In this document: one piece after another, positions 49,686 to 61,070 of the stretch
Position numbering within the stretch: position 1 is the first letter of the stretch
Layout of the letters: the number at the start of each line of letters is the position of its first letter
Origin: Leucaena leucocephala
Taxonomy: Eukaryota > Streptophyta > Magnoliopsida > Fabales > Fabaceae
Length of the DNA stretch: 64,000 nt
Reading direction: 5' to 3'
Assembly (NCBI GenBank): GCA_037074615.1
Contig: CM073562.1
Location: forward strand, 3,767,001-3,831,000
Program-made: the position numbers and the translations under genes
The notes under the pieces: generated by a model
Seen by the model: the letters and a program-made list of their open reading frames with translations, nothing else
What the model was told of the DNA's origin: nothing
Database searches by the model: none

Positions 49686-50550
49686 GTACTGAATGCGTAG
49701 ATAAGACAAGTTTAACCTCAATGTTACCTAATTTGCTTCTCCAAAGTCAACTTGTTATCACATGGTTTACAAATAAAATTATTCAAAAATTTATCTTAAT
49801 ATCTATACCATCTTTTTCCTCAATTTTGACTTGAATTTGTTTGCTTGCTTGCTTCTTGTTGTTTTTCTTTTAATTTGTTTGCTATATCTTTCAACACATT
49901 CAGACATCTTCCTCTCACACTGCAAACTCTTCCTTTAAGTTTTCTACCTCCTCATCAGAAAACGCAAGAGTTTTTAGGAGGGAATTCAAATATACACCAA
50001 CATATTTAGGCCTTTGATAAGTTATAAATAATGCGCGGTTTATGTCTTAGATTTCTATGTAACACACAAGACCCAAATGTAGTATTCCTAAGGTTGTAGG
50101 ACTTAATTTGAAAGTTAATGATTTTGATCCTTAATATAAAATATTTTTTTGCTCTCATTTTATTTTTTATATTTATTATTTTTTAAAATTAATTTGTATA
50201 ACTTATAGACTAATATATAATTTAATGTTACAGGAAAGTGTTTTACAGAGATAATATCAAATATGTTATTATTAAATAATTTATTTATTTTTTAATCTTT
50301 CTAAATTTGATAAATATATCTTATATTAAGGATGTGAGGTGTAGTAATTAATGATTAACTAATTTCATGTGATTTGTTTGGCCAAATAAATAACCTTGGC
50401 CTTAATAGAAAGACACACTAATTAGGATCTTCTATAGTTCTGCACAATCCGTACAACATGAGAGAGAATATGTTTTATTTAACAAGTAAAACCCAGTGTT
50501 ATATTATATACTATATATATTTATCTATTTTAATTTCACGGATTTCACAG
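47901..50550. other. Gene-free stretch
   Basis: AT-rich intergenic DNA. A 127-codon minus-strand open frame at 47955-48338 has no recognised domain and spans a (CA)n run. An (AT)n run lies at about 49658-49681. Around 48430-48500 is a possible SINE remnant (GGGGGTCGAATCTGGG, a B-box-like string). Nothing else stands out. Confidence 0.45.
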
Positions 50551-50766
50551 TTGAAGAGAATCTTAATAATAAGGACACACTGATTTAAGTACTCAATTTT
50601 TTTCAAATGACCTCTATTAATACCTCTCAATAATAATTAAATAAAAAATTGAGTGAATGAGTTAAGAAAAATAATTACAGTATTTAAAGAAAATATCATA
50701 TTAATTAATTTTTTTAATATAATTAAATTAATTAAATATATCATATATTAAGGACTAAATAAGGAG
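50551..50766. mobile_element. Stowaway-like MITE, inverted relative to 27311
   Basis: The right end TTAAGGACTAAATAAGGAG is followed by TA (50767-50768). The left end GTTGAAGAGAATCTTAATAA is decayed. Read on the reverse strand, the interior (TTATTATTGAGAGGTATTAA) matches the elements at 2272, 27311 and 39086. Confidence 0.5.
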
Positions 50767-50768
50767 TA

Positions 50769-52362
50769 CATGTAAAATTCAATTTGGTAATTAACGGGTT
50801 TGCCCTTGCTGTTGCGATATAGTTAGCATGTGTTCGTAAATAATTTATATTTTATAACGACCTCGATTAATTGTAAAATGATGAGATAAGAAAAAACAAT
50901 TAATTCCCCTTATAATCACAATTAAATAGTTTTAGGTTAAAGCTATAATATAATCTCAATAGAGGAGTCACTAAAAAAATTATCTCCTTACACTATAATT
51001 ATTATAGTGTATGATAATCAATAAGAGTTAATCTTAATAAGAAGTTAGTTCATAACATATAAAATTATAAATTTAAATACCATTACTATTACTATAAGGA
51101 TTTTGTATCTAAACAATCGACAAGTATTATTCGAACCCGGAGCCATATCTTGACCATAATAAACCCTACCAACCCAACTCACCTAATACTTTTTATGTAT
51201 ATAAGCCAGCTTCCAATAATGATATATATATATATATATATATATATTCACATTAATGAATTGAATAACAAATAACAGGTAAGTCAAAGATGCAAATAGA
51301 ATATATTATGAAGATCTTTCTGATTTTCTTATGTGAAAGTAATTATAATTCGATCACATGCATTACTGTACGCGGAAACGTATCATGAATAAAGGATCCA
51401 TGCATCATAATAGTTAGTAATATATATATATATATATGCACATGCTTGGATTGACCCAGAAAAACATTTGTGAATTCTGCAAAAAGAGCAGTGAGATCGG
51501 ATCAAGGCCGAGGATTTTTTTGTTTTTTTTTAATTGAGAATGAAGTTTCATTTTTGACCAGCCATATACTTCAAACAAACTTCAATCTGAATATTGTGTG
51601 TCAATTATTTTATCGTTTAATATTTGTATATATTAAGACCGATGTTGCGTATAAGCATATCCATTCTCGATTGACGATCATATTAAGAGACTTAAAAGAG
51701 CTGCCACATAATTTTTTCATTTAAGTAAATGAAGGTTTTTTAAGTAATGGTTTATAGCTTTAAGACACTTGATTAGGTTTCTTTAAGACGTCTGGTGATT
51801 AATAAAAAGAAAGTTGAACCACGTTTTGTAAAACCTAATTAAATTACAGTTTTTTAAATGACTTGGACCAATAATAGCATAAGCATATATCTTTTCAAGA
51901 ACAAAAATTACATTTCTTCTTCGTTAATTTGATGCTTCTTAATCTTTTTTTATAATTTTATTATTTTATAATTATTTGGTCTTTCTATTCTATTTTCAAA
52001 ACTGATATATATACTTTAATGCAAATGTAAAAACCTTTTAATTTAAGAAAGAAATTCATTTTAGATTATACTAATGCCCCTGTATGTATACATACTTCAT
52101 CGGATGGAATTTCTAACTAATTCCCTTGCACTAATAAAAATAGTTAAAAATATTAAATTTATCATAATATTCAAGTGATTTCTAGTATTATTTTTATTAA
52201 TTACACTAAACTCCAATATCATGTATAAAAAAATATTTAATATTCTTTAAAATTGTCAAATGTCTTATAAAAAAGATTAAAAACGTCTTATAGAGGACGT
52301 CTATAATAAGAACTAGAGGGAACATATATGTTAAGATATTGATAAATATTATTTATAAAATA
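50769..52362. other. Gene-free stretch
   Basis: AT-rich DNA with (AT)n runs near 51221-51247 and 51420-51438 and a MITE-like remnant ending AACTAGAGGGAACATA at about 52310. The 84-codon open frame at 51470 has no recognisable content. Confidence 0.45.
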
Positions 52363-52622
52363 CTCAGATTGATCTTTTTTATAAGTAACAATTTCTCTCA
52401 TAGGGTGGTATATAATCAACAATTTGTGTTGATTTAAAAATTTAATGTGTGTTTTCCATCTTTACCCTCCAGTTAATTATATCTCTCTCCTACTCATTCT
52501 CTCTCACCCATCATCCTCATAAATAATGTATATTTAAAAAATAAATTATATTTTGGATATATTTATTACTTTTAACTAATTTTAATCAACACTTTAAACT
52601 TTATAAAGATGGTCGGAGGGAG
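52363..52622. mobile_element. Stowaway-like MITE, 260 bp
   Basis: Flanked by TA (52361-52362 and 52623-52624). Right end on the reverse strand CTCCCTCCGACCATCTTTAT, left end CTCAGATTGATCTTTTTTAT. The CTCCCTCCG tip is typical of Stowaway elements. Confidence 0.6.
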
Positions 52623-53190
52623 TAGTCCTTTTATTTATACTTTTGAGTCATCTTCTAGAGACTTGTGATTGTGTAAAATCTATGGGGTAATTAATATATT
52701 TGTGATGGTATCGTTAGTAGAAATAGAGTTGACTGTTGAGTAATTATGATAGAGAGTGATTGCGTCAAATCTATGAAGCAATTTTTCATGTATGAAGTAG
52801 CAGCTGGCATTGGCACCTCAAAGTTATTTATGAGTAATATCTAACATTTTAATCTTATGTATAGTATATTCAACACTTTAATGTTATTTTTTAGGTACAT
52901 TTTTTCAATTATATATAGCACCTTAATGTTATTTATGATTTAAGGTATTTAATTTGATACATTATAAATAAGATTAAGATATTAAAAATATAAGAAAAAT
53001 AATATCAGGGTATTTGATATACTATAAATAAGATTAAAATGTTAGATCTAACTAAAAAAATAATATCAAAATGTTAGATGGATCATCATATTATATAATG
53101 CACATAGCACAACTGAGTTGATAAAGAATTAGAGCAAAGAATTAACATAGTAATAACAGAGTTGATAAAGATTGTGATCTTCATCAATAA

Positions 53191-53619
53191 TTAAGCGTAG
53201 TTGCACATTCCATAAACGCAGAACTCGCCTTTGTTGCATTTCTTGTTGCATGCTCCACAGTTCCTTCTGTCGAACGAACCATTCACACACTTACCCTTAC
53301 AGCAAATTTCACTGTACTTGCACTTATTCCCACATTTCCCACAGTTCATCTTATCACTCTTCACATTCACACACTTGTTCTTGCAGCAATCTGGCCCTCC
53401 ACTGCTCTTTAAACGACACACTTTCGGAAACTTGTCGCACGTCGTCATGTTATAGTAATTATAAGAGCCTCTCCCCATCTTCTTCTGCTGAACAAGGAAT
53501 CGCCTCACTCCGACTTGCTTTTTGAACCCTACAATGTCGTTTGCAGATGAAGAATATATGATTATTGATGCAATAAGGGCCATGATTAGGGTTTGTAAGA
53601 GACTATTCATCATCATCAT
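53191..53619 (-). CDS. STIG1-like cysteine-rich secreted protein
   Basis: A single-exon gene of 142 residues. An N-terminal signal peptide is clear (LLQTLIMALIASIIIYSSSA, cleavage probably near residue 26). The mature part holds 16 cysteines in the C-terminal 85 residues with the STIG1 spacing: GPDCCKNKCVNVKSDKMNC, GKCGNKCKYSEICCKGKCVN, then RNCGACNKKCNKGEFCVYGM. Stigma-specific STIG1 proteins are secreted to the stigma exudate or apoplast and the tomato and tobacco forms bind pollen receptor kinases and phosphoinositides; which organ expresses this one cannot be told from sequence. Four Met codons start the frame in a row and any could be used. Two more open frames on the plus strand are shadows. 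Confidence 0.93.
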   Translation of the reverse strand: MMMMNSLLQTLIMALIASIIIYSSSANDIVGFKKQVGVRRFLVQQKKMGRGSYNYYNMTTCDKFPKVCRLKSSGGPDCCKNKCVNVKSDKMNCGKCGNKCKYSEICCKGKCVNGSFDRRNCGACNKKCNKGEFCVYGMCNYA

Positions 53620-53686
53620 GGCTGTAGATGTAATGAATTAGTGAAGCTTGTGTGTTGGGATATTGTTATAGAGAAGTGTGAGGCTT

Positions 53687-53693
53687 TTTTATA
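53687..53693 (-). promoter_or_regulatory. TATA box of the STIG1-like gene
   Basis: TATAAAA on the minus strand, about 70 bp upstream of the first ATG. Its sequence and spacing fit a strong plant TATA box with a short leader. Confidence 0.65.
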
Positions 53694-54579
53694 CAAGAGG
53701 AAACTGGAGATTGCTTCTTTCTGGGAAAGTTTAGGTTCATGATACTGAACATTTAACAGGAAAATTATTTGATTGGATACAAAGAAAAGTGACCCTTCCT
53801 AGTTCATTTATGGATTGTAACCCCATTTTCAAGTCAGCAGACGTGCAATGAATTAGACCACATTTATAATGCTATGCAATGAAAACCTTGTTTTTTATTG
53901 AAGCGCGAGCGTAGGTTTTTAAGTAAATTGAGTATATGATTAACATACCTTATCACTTGAAAAGGTTATGCTCCATAGGCTCATATAAAATCTTCTTCTC
54001 CATAATAAAATTTAAACTTACAATATTATTAGTTATAAGTTAATTTCTTATCAATGTGATTTTATTAGTATTTGATTTTGTTAACTAAGATAAATAATCA
54101 CTGTAAAAAGACGTGACATTGATATTCGAGAGTTGATTAAAAATGAGTTAAATTAAATTCGTTTTCTGGTTAATCTCACCTTAATATATCATTAAAAATA
54201 TGCTTGGTGCACTTGCAATTGAGTTTGGATAATTAATTTTTATATTTTATTTTTTTATTAATTTCAAATAGAGACAGACATTAAATAGACCGAACCCATT
54301 GAATGATACTATGATAGATCTCATTTGAATATAAAGGATCCAAAATCGGTAGCATTATTTGTTTTCAGTTGGATAAAAAATAATCTACGAACAAGAAAAA
54401 TTGGGAGAAATCAACGCACTTTTTTTTTTTTTTTGGTAAGCAGAAATCAACGCACTTAATCAGGCCTTACGTCGTTTCTAGGTGATCTTGTTTGAATTTA
54501 AGCCCATTATTGCTTAGACCATAGTCCAAAGCTAAATCCCAATTTGGTTGGAATAAGATTGTTTAATAATTTGTACCAA

Positions 54580-54852
54580 CTCATCATCCTTACATACATA
54601 TAAATTCAATTAGCAAAAAAAATGAAACATATAATTATTTAGAATGTATTCGAGAAGAGTATTATTTTATTGTGATTCCAATCGTAGCATTTGAGGAGAT
54701 ATTCTAACTCTAAATATCTATATTTGCGTTTAAGGGTAATAAATAATTCTATTTACTTGATATTAGTATTACCTAAGAGAAAAAGAGATTTCGCCTTGTC
54801 CTTAAATTGTGGGTAAGTTTAACTCTTTTCTAAAAGTTTTTATACAAAAAAA
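54580..54852 (+). mobile_element. Retroposon copy B (SINE-like), 273 bp
   Basis: Flanked by the 15-bp direct repeat AATAATTTGTACCAA (54565-54579 and 54853-54867). It ends in an A run after GTTTTTATAC. A B-box-like GTGATTCCAATCG lies at about 54672-54684, 93 bp from the 5' end, the same distance as in copy A. Non-coding. A target duplication of this length plus an A-tail means insertion by LINE machinery. Confidence 0.75.
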
Positions 54853-55638
54853 AATAATTTGTACCAAAAAAGTTTGTTTAATAATCTTGTTCAAGATTTT
54901 GTTTTCATTTTATATAATTAAAGTTATTATTTCTTGTTAAGGTAAATTGGTCATTTACCTCCACGACACCACTTTCCCAAATAACAATTACTTAATTTAG
55001 CCTATGGCGCCAAAGCTACAGTGTCGGTGGGGTATCTATCCACCAAGATGGAAAAAGTTTTGTTTATTATTTTATTTTACATAAGGATAGCGAAGTCATT
55101 TCAGATAGAAACTTAATTCCAAAAAAGTTTCTAGGGTCTTTTTTGTCCAGAGTCATTATGAACGAATCTAATGCTTTCATTACAAGCTGTACTGTACATG
55201 CACGCACACACATGGCTATTTTCCAGAATTTTTATACAGCACACGATTATCAACAAAAGATAAAAGTGAAAATCTTTAAAAGAGAGTTTAAAAATTGGTA
55301 AATCTTAAATTAAAATTTTAAATATTATAAATGCTAAAAAAATATTTGTATCTAAATTGAGATTTTTAGATTCAGAATCAAATTAATCAAAATGCCCTGA
55401 ATATCAAATATATACATTTTTAAAATAAAAAATAGTCATTTGACTATGAATTTTAAAATCTTAATTTTGATCATGATATTTTTTTTACATTTACAAAATT
55501 CAAAATCTTAATTTATGATTTATCAATTTCAAGTATTTTTTTTACAGATTGTCTTAGTTAAACTATTTTTCTTTAGAGAGATAGACATTAATAATATAAT
55601 ATTATAAGTAATATTATAATATAGATATAATGTACCTA

Positions 55639-55793
55639 CACATTGTTCGTATATTTGGCTGATAAAATAGTAAGATATATGTGATAGTTTATTCTACCTA
55701 ATATTATTATTGCTTAAAAAAAAATTTTTTACGTTACTCTTAAATTATAGATAAACTTAATATATTCTTAAAAATTTATTTATCAAACAAAAA
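55639..55793 (+). mobile_element. Retroposon copy C, 5'-shortened, 155 bp
   Basis: Flanked by a perfect 21-bp direct repeat (55618-55638 and 55794-55814) that includes GATATAATGTACCTA. The 3' half aligns with copies A and B: ATATTATTATTGCTTAAAAA, CTTAAATTATAGATAAACTT, then an A-rich end. It lacks the 5' third of copy B, including the B-box-like string, as in a 5'-truncated retroposition. Confidence 0.7.
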
Positions 55794-56047
55794 AATATAG
55801 ATATAATGTACCTAATCATTTATACTATTAAAAAAAAAAGGATGAACCTGCGAGTTCCATTTACATGTGAACTTCAAACCATTAGTCCATGTAGCGTAGC
55901 CTTTGGCAATAAAGTATTAGTTTAAATCTGACTGTGTTGCTAAAGCAAGTCAGAATTATTGCCTAGTTCCCTAAGCAAAGCACATATGCTTAATAGACAA
56001 AAAGCATCCCCAAAAATAAAATTTGCAGATCGTGGCATGGTTATATC

Positions 56048-56664
56048 TAAGAGTGGTCACAGGATAAATTGAGATTGGGATAATTTTATCTTATGTCCTA
56101 TTTTGATATAGTCTCTGTCCCATTTTAAATTTGTCTCAATCCCAACAGGAATTTTCAATTTTATTTTTTTAAAAAAATATTATAATAAAATCATCTCAAT
56201 AAATTATTCTATATAAAATACAACGGTAACTTTCTCAAAATACCAATATTTCTCCATAATATAAAATAATAACTTACTTAGATAAAATAAAAAAAAATAA
56301 TAGTAAGAAAGAATAAAAATTTTTGTATAAGAATATTTGTAAGTAAAAATATATGTATGAGAGTGGCGACTGGCGAGACATGTGATTATGAGCAAATAAA
56401 GCGTAAGAGAAGAGAGACGGAGAGCCTGAGACAAGTGGACAAAGTGAGAAAGATAAGAGAATGGAATATATTTTTTTTTATAAAAAAAAAGGGGTTGGGA
56501 CGGGATGGGACGGGACGGGAGTCCTGAGGGTCAAGCCGAGATTAGTCCCTTCCCAACCTTTCCTTCTGTCCTATCCTGGTCCTTCTTGGGATGGGACGGA
56601 CCTATCCCGAAGTCACTGGGACTAGGTCGAGACATCTAAGATAGGACCGAATTAAACACCCCTA
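56048..56664. mobile_element. Non-autonomous hAT element, 617 bp
   Basis: Flanked by the 8-bp duplication GTTATATC (56040-56047 and 56665-56672). Ends are TAAGAGTGGTCA and, on the reverse strand, TAGGGGTGTTTA (8 of 12 match), like those of the autonomous-type hAT at 22021. Subterminal sequence near the right end has repeated GGGATGGGACGGGACGGGA-like motifs, with their complement nearer the left in degenerate form. No transposase is encoded. Confidence 0.8.
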
Positions 56665-56900
56665 GTTATATCATGATTTAATCTGCATTAATATATTAAT
56701 TACCAATACGCTTTAAGCTTTGCTTTTGTTCTTTTGAGCTAGAGAAGCAAAGAACAGTATGTCTACAATTATACATAAGGTAGATTAAGGGCATCATCTA
56801 TATAATTTCAACAGTACATACTCCGCAATTTTTGTGAATTGAGATTTATATTTTTTTTCCTGAACATATAAGTCACACGTTTAATTAACAGATACCATAT

Positions 56901-59137
56901 ATGGCATGCCATCGCCTTGTTATTATTCTTGCAAGTTTATTTGTTTTCTTCTTCCTTCTCGTCTGTGCTGCCCAAACTTCTTCATCTTCTGGGAAACAAG
57001 TTCATCTTCTTCTTCAAAATGAAACGACAATTCTCACAAAAGCTGCAGAATCCCAAAGCAGTGACATTGAGATGCAGATGAATGTGACTACTGTTCTTCA
57101 GAGCCCAGATGGTCCAAAAACTACAGATTCAATCTCACAAAAATCTCATGATCCTCCCTTCCCTCATCACCAACGCCATCTTCAAAATGTAAGTTCACAA
57201 CATTCAAACACATTATTTCTTTTCTCTCATTTTTACTCTGAGTACTTTCGAAACAGTTTAACCCTTATATTTTTTTTACTTGCAACAACTTCTTTACAAT
57301 TTCTTAATTCAATAAACTATAAAGGCTGAATTATAAGATTTAAAAGTTTAGGGCGGCTTAATAAATAATTAAGAAGTTTCACATTAAAAGTACTCCCCCC
57401 ACCTAATGAACTAGTGTTTTGAAATCGTCTTAAAAGTTCAATGGGCATAACAATTTCTTACATTCTACTCATTTCTGTCATTAATATAAAAACTAATTAA
57501 TTTTTTATTAAACTGAAAAAATCTAATAAATTAATTAATTATCGTTAAATATAATTTTTTAAAATAAATTCATATTATATACTCTTCAATCTATTCAAAT
57601 TAATCAACTAACTCTTATAATTAATTAATTTATTTATCTTTTTTAATTAATTAAAAAAATAAACTAATTCTTATAATTAAAACTAGAGGTAGTATCATTA
57701 AATTTATTATCTCCATGTATGAGCCAATTTTTTTTGTACCTAATGAACTGATATTTTGAAATGGATGACATGGTTCATTGCATTATATCCTAAAATTTGA
57801 CATGTTGGTCCATAATTAAATTGATGATATAATCAATATAAAGTTATTATAAGTATAAAGTCTTATTAGATCTCTTTGAGTTTTGAATTCAATTCTTAAA
57901 AGAGATATTTATACTAAAAAATATAGTTACGAATGTCAAATTAAATATATAATAATATGATTTAGTATAAAAAAATTGATGATTTAGTAAATAGCATTTA
58001 TAAGGTTGTAAATGCAGGTTCAATGGACTCTGAGGTTCATAGGTTGGGGCACTTTGATAGTGATTGGGGTGATAGTTGCAAGGAACTTCAGAAGATTCCC
58101 AATGGAGTGTGATGAGTGGTACTCAGTTCACACACTGTGTCAGACTGCGGGATACCTCGTGGGCACTGTAGGATGGTGCGTTGGCATGTTGCTTGGCACT
58201 TCCTCTAAACATTATTCTTCTTCCAAACCTCAACGTATTCTCACTATCATTGCTTTCACTTTCCTAACCCTTCAAGTCAGTAACCTGTCTCCTATTCTCT
58301 TCTCTAGCTAGATTCTTTTTTGACTTTTAAATTTTAATTCGATTATAACTAATCAAATTTTAAATTAATTGACTCAATGTGATTTAATTTATAATTTTAA
58401 TTCAGTTGAAATTTGTTCTATAAACTTTAATTTATTGTAATTCAATATGTATAGTTTTAACTATTTAAAATTTTAGTTGTTAACTTTATAAAATATATAA
58501 TTTTATTTTGGATAAAGTAACATTTATTACTATAATCTTATTTATGATACATCTACTACCATTGATCTTATTTTCTATTACATCTAACACATTAATCTTA
58601 TTTATAGTTTATGACCCTAGAAGCACAAAAAAAAATAGCATCAAAGCTTTAGATGCACTTTAACCTTTCTATTTTTTAAAATATAGAGATTAATATTTTA
58701 AATAGTTAAACTATAGAGATTGAATTACATCTTATCAAAATTCAGATGTTAAATTATAATTAAATTAAAATAATAAAGATTGAGTTACATCTAATTAAAA
58801 TTTAAAAACTTAATTACAATAGAGTTAAGACTATGGGGATAAAAAGGTTAATTTTTCTTTCTAACAATTATCGAATACTATGAAACAGATGCTATCCATT
58901 TTTATGAGAACAAAGAGAGAAGGATACATAAAGTGGTGGACGATAGGGCACAAGATTGTGGGGTATGCCATAGTTGCAATAATCATAGCAATTAACATAT
59001 TGGAAGGCATCAACTATCAAAGTGAAAGTGGTGGCATTTTGAATTTGGTGTCTGTAGCCATCCTTGCACTCCTCCTTCTCATTGCTCTTTCTCTGGAAAT
59101 TTTCAGATGTATCAAGTCTAGGGTTTTCATTCTCTGA
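56901..59137 (+). CDS. Cytochrome b561-type membrane protein, three exons
   Basis: Exons 56901-57188, 58018-58275 and 58889-59137 with phase-0 GT/AG introns give 264 residues. Residues 1-24 are a signal peptide (LVIILASLFVFFFLLVC). About 70 Ser/Gln-rich residues follow, in place of the DOMON domain of the CYBDOM proteins. The b561/ferric reductase domain has five likely membrane helices: LRFIGWGTLIVIGVIVARNF, TLCQTAGYLVGTVGWCVGML, RILTIIAFTFLTLQMLSIFM, TIGHKIVGYAIVAIIIAINI and NLVSVAILALLLLIALSLEI. The best relatives are DOMON-less proteins like At2g30890, of similar length. His134 (YSVHTLCQ) and His203 (IGHKIVGYA) are kept. The IHG histidine of helix 1 is replaced by RFIGWG, and the HRxIG histidine by SSKPQRIL, so normal binding of two haems is doubtful. 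It looks intact as a gene; electron transfer is not assured. Confidence 0.87.
57395..58000. repeat. MITE-like sequence in b561 intron 1
   Basis: A start TACTCCCCCCACCTAATGAA at 57394 resembles a Stowaway tip; the segment to about 57690 ends AACTAGAGGTAGTA. The ends pair only loosely. Intron 1 is otherwise AT-rich. Confidence 0.35.
58320..58860. repeat. AT-rich repeat filling b561 intron 2
   Basis: The intron contains two diverged stretches of the theme AATTCAGTTGAAATTTG and ATTGAGTTACATCTAATTAA, the latter ending GGTTAATTTTTCTTTCT. The same theme appears in the MITE split by the hAT at 21987-26210 and at 28980-29125. Confidence 0.45.
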
Positions 59138-60635
59138 TCTATATAGCATATGAAATTCACTGGCTTCATGTCTCCTACTACTACTTCACATACACTTTAA
59201 TTTTAAATAAAACTAAAAATCATGATTAATTTGAAATAAATGGCAAACAACTTTTGATCCCATGGAGGCATCATCCACCAATTAATAGGACTTATGAGAA
59301 CTAGGAAAAACGGTACTATTAATAAGAAATTATCCAAGAGTATCATTTTTTTAAATAATACGCATATATTCTCTTATTAAAAGTAATAATCATAATCGAG
59401 ATACTGTCGAATACTGAATATAAATATCTCTCTTAATAGAGATTAAATATTAGTTTATTATGTTATGAGAAGTTAACTCTTTCTACTAGACTCTACACTT
59501 ATCAGTTAGTAACTTTTTATTAATTATTTTTGGTAATAATTTTTTATTAATTTAAATGCAAAGCTACAACAGAAATTGTGTAAGGAAACTAGCAAGGGTG
59601 TGCAATGAGCCGTAACTTGGTGTAGTGTAGCTATTTGTACCCAATCAAATTGGGCCAGCCCGAACTTGCCAACAAAAGATAAAGTGTAAGGGTGTTAAAT
59701 GGGAGGGGCTTATGTAAAAAATATAATTTATTTTTAAAAAATATATTTATAGAAAGACAGAGAGAAAAAGAGTGAAAAAAAGAGATAAGAAAGATCTGTA
59801 ATTAATTAGTGAAAATTAATATAAAGTGAAGAAACGAACACTAACATAGGGAAAGTTTTGCGTCAATTCCTCCCGTGAGATTATGATCAAAGCTTCTTCA
59901 TTCTCACTGAAACAGGCCATTGATAATCTCTAATTTACTTTCTGATATTCACAAAAAAAAACTGAATTCAAATTAGTGAGACTATAATAGGGGCTGTGGA
60001 TATGAAAGCTAGACAGATCAAATTACGTGAATTGAAGTAAATTAATGCACTTTCTCACGTTGATGATCAAGGGACGCAACCTAATCAAATTACATTTTGT
60101 ATGCTGTTCCCCATTTTGTGCCTTGTTTTCAAGGATAAAGCAAGTGCTTTGGTTTTGATTAAGGGGCCACATGTTATTCCCTTTATCTAGTATCTAATAT
60201 AAAAAAACTTACTTATTTTATTTCCAAAAATGTTCAGGTACATTGATTCTTTCAGTGAACACAATCAAAGACAATCAATTCTTATCTTCAATCAATTTTA
60301 TGGATTAAAAATATTTTACATATAGTTATATTTAATTAGTCATATCGTTGCTATATTTTTGCTATAAAATAAGAATACTTTAATTATAAATTTATAGTCT
60401 TATTCAAAATTTTAGATATTATTTTGGAAATTATTAACACGTTAATGTTTGTTTATTGTAGTTTATACTTTATACAACATATAGTAAATTTATTTATTAT
60501 TATAATCAGAATTATTATATATATGACGAATTAATTAGTTACCATTTTTATTTTGTTTTGTTTTGATATTGTGTAACTTTTAGCTTTAATAAAAGTAATT
60601 TTGTGATACTTTAACTTAAGGACATATAAAATAAT
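59138..60635. other. Gene-free stretch downstream of the b561-type gene
   Basis: The 3' flank of the gene followed by AT-rich DNA. No gene is seen. A GGGTGTTAAATGGGAGGGGC string near 59690 recalls a hAT end, without an identifiable partner. Confidence 0.45.
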
Positions 60636-61070
60636 TGACAAAAATTGCCCACAAGTTTTATAAATTCAACTGCACAGCTGACAAAATTTGCCTACAGATT
60701 TCATAAAGCCTTCAACACAACATACCGAATTCACAATATTTAGCCAATAGTTTCTCAAATTTCGAAACCAGTATCTCCCTAATCTTCAACTATATATACA
60801 AGAATTCAACCACAATAATTGCACAACTCTATCATCAGATCAACTAAATAATATCTAATAAATTCAATTGCACAGCATACAGAAATTAACAAAATTTGCC
60901 CACAGGTTTTAAAAACCCATTAGCACAGCACACAAAAATGAACATAATTTGCCCATAGGTTTTATAAACCCATCAGCATAGCACACCGAATTCACAAATA
61001 TAGCCAGCAGTTTCTCACTTTTCAAAACTACAATATCTTTAACCTTCAACTATATATAGAAGAATTTGAC
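60636..61070. repeat. Direct repeats upstream of the copia element
   Basis: Two stretches, about 60636-60800 and 60888-61070, share TTTGCCCACAGG-like motifs, 'CACCGAATTCACAA(T/A)AT', 'AGCCA..AGTTTCTCA' and 'CTTCAACTATATATA(C/G)AAGAAT'. The offset is about 260 bp. They may be part of the LTR or leader of the copia element that follows. Confidence 0.65.

Larger units (their letters stand above)
53700..56900. other. Gene-free region holding three small insertions
   Basis: Intergenic DNA between STIG1-like and b561-type genes. It contains two retroposon copies (54580-54852 and 55639-55793) and a non-autonomous hAT (56048-56664), annotated separately. The remaining sequence is AT-rich with no coding signal. 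Confidence 0.6.

Noticed and set aside
53231..53525. Two plus-strand open frames rich in His, Ser and Phe
   Set aside because: Antisense shadows of the STIG1-like gene; periodicity comes from its cysteine codons.
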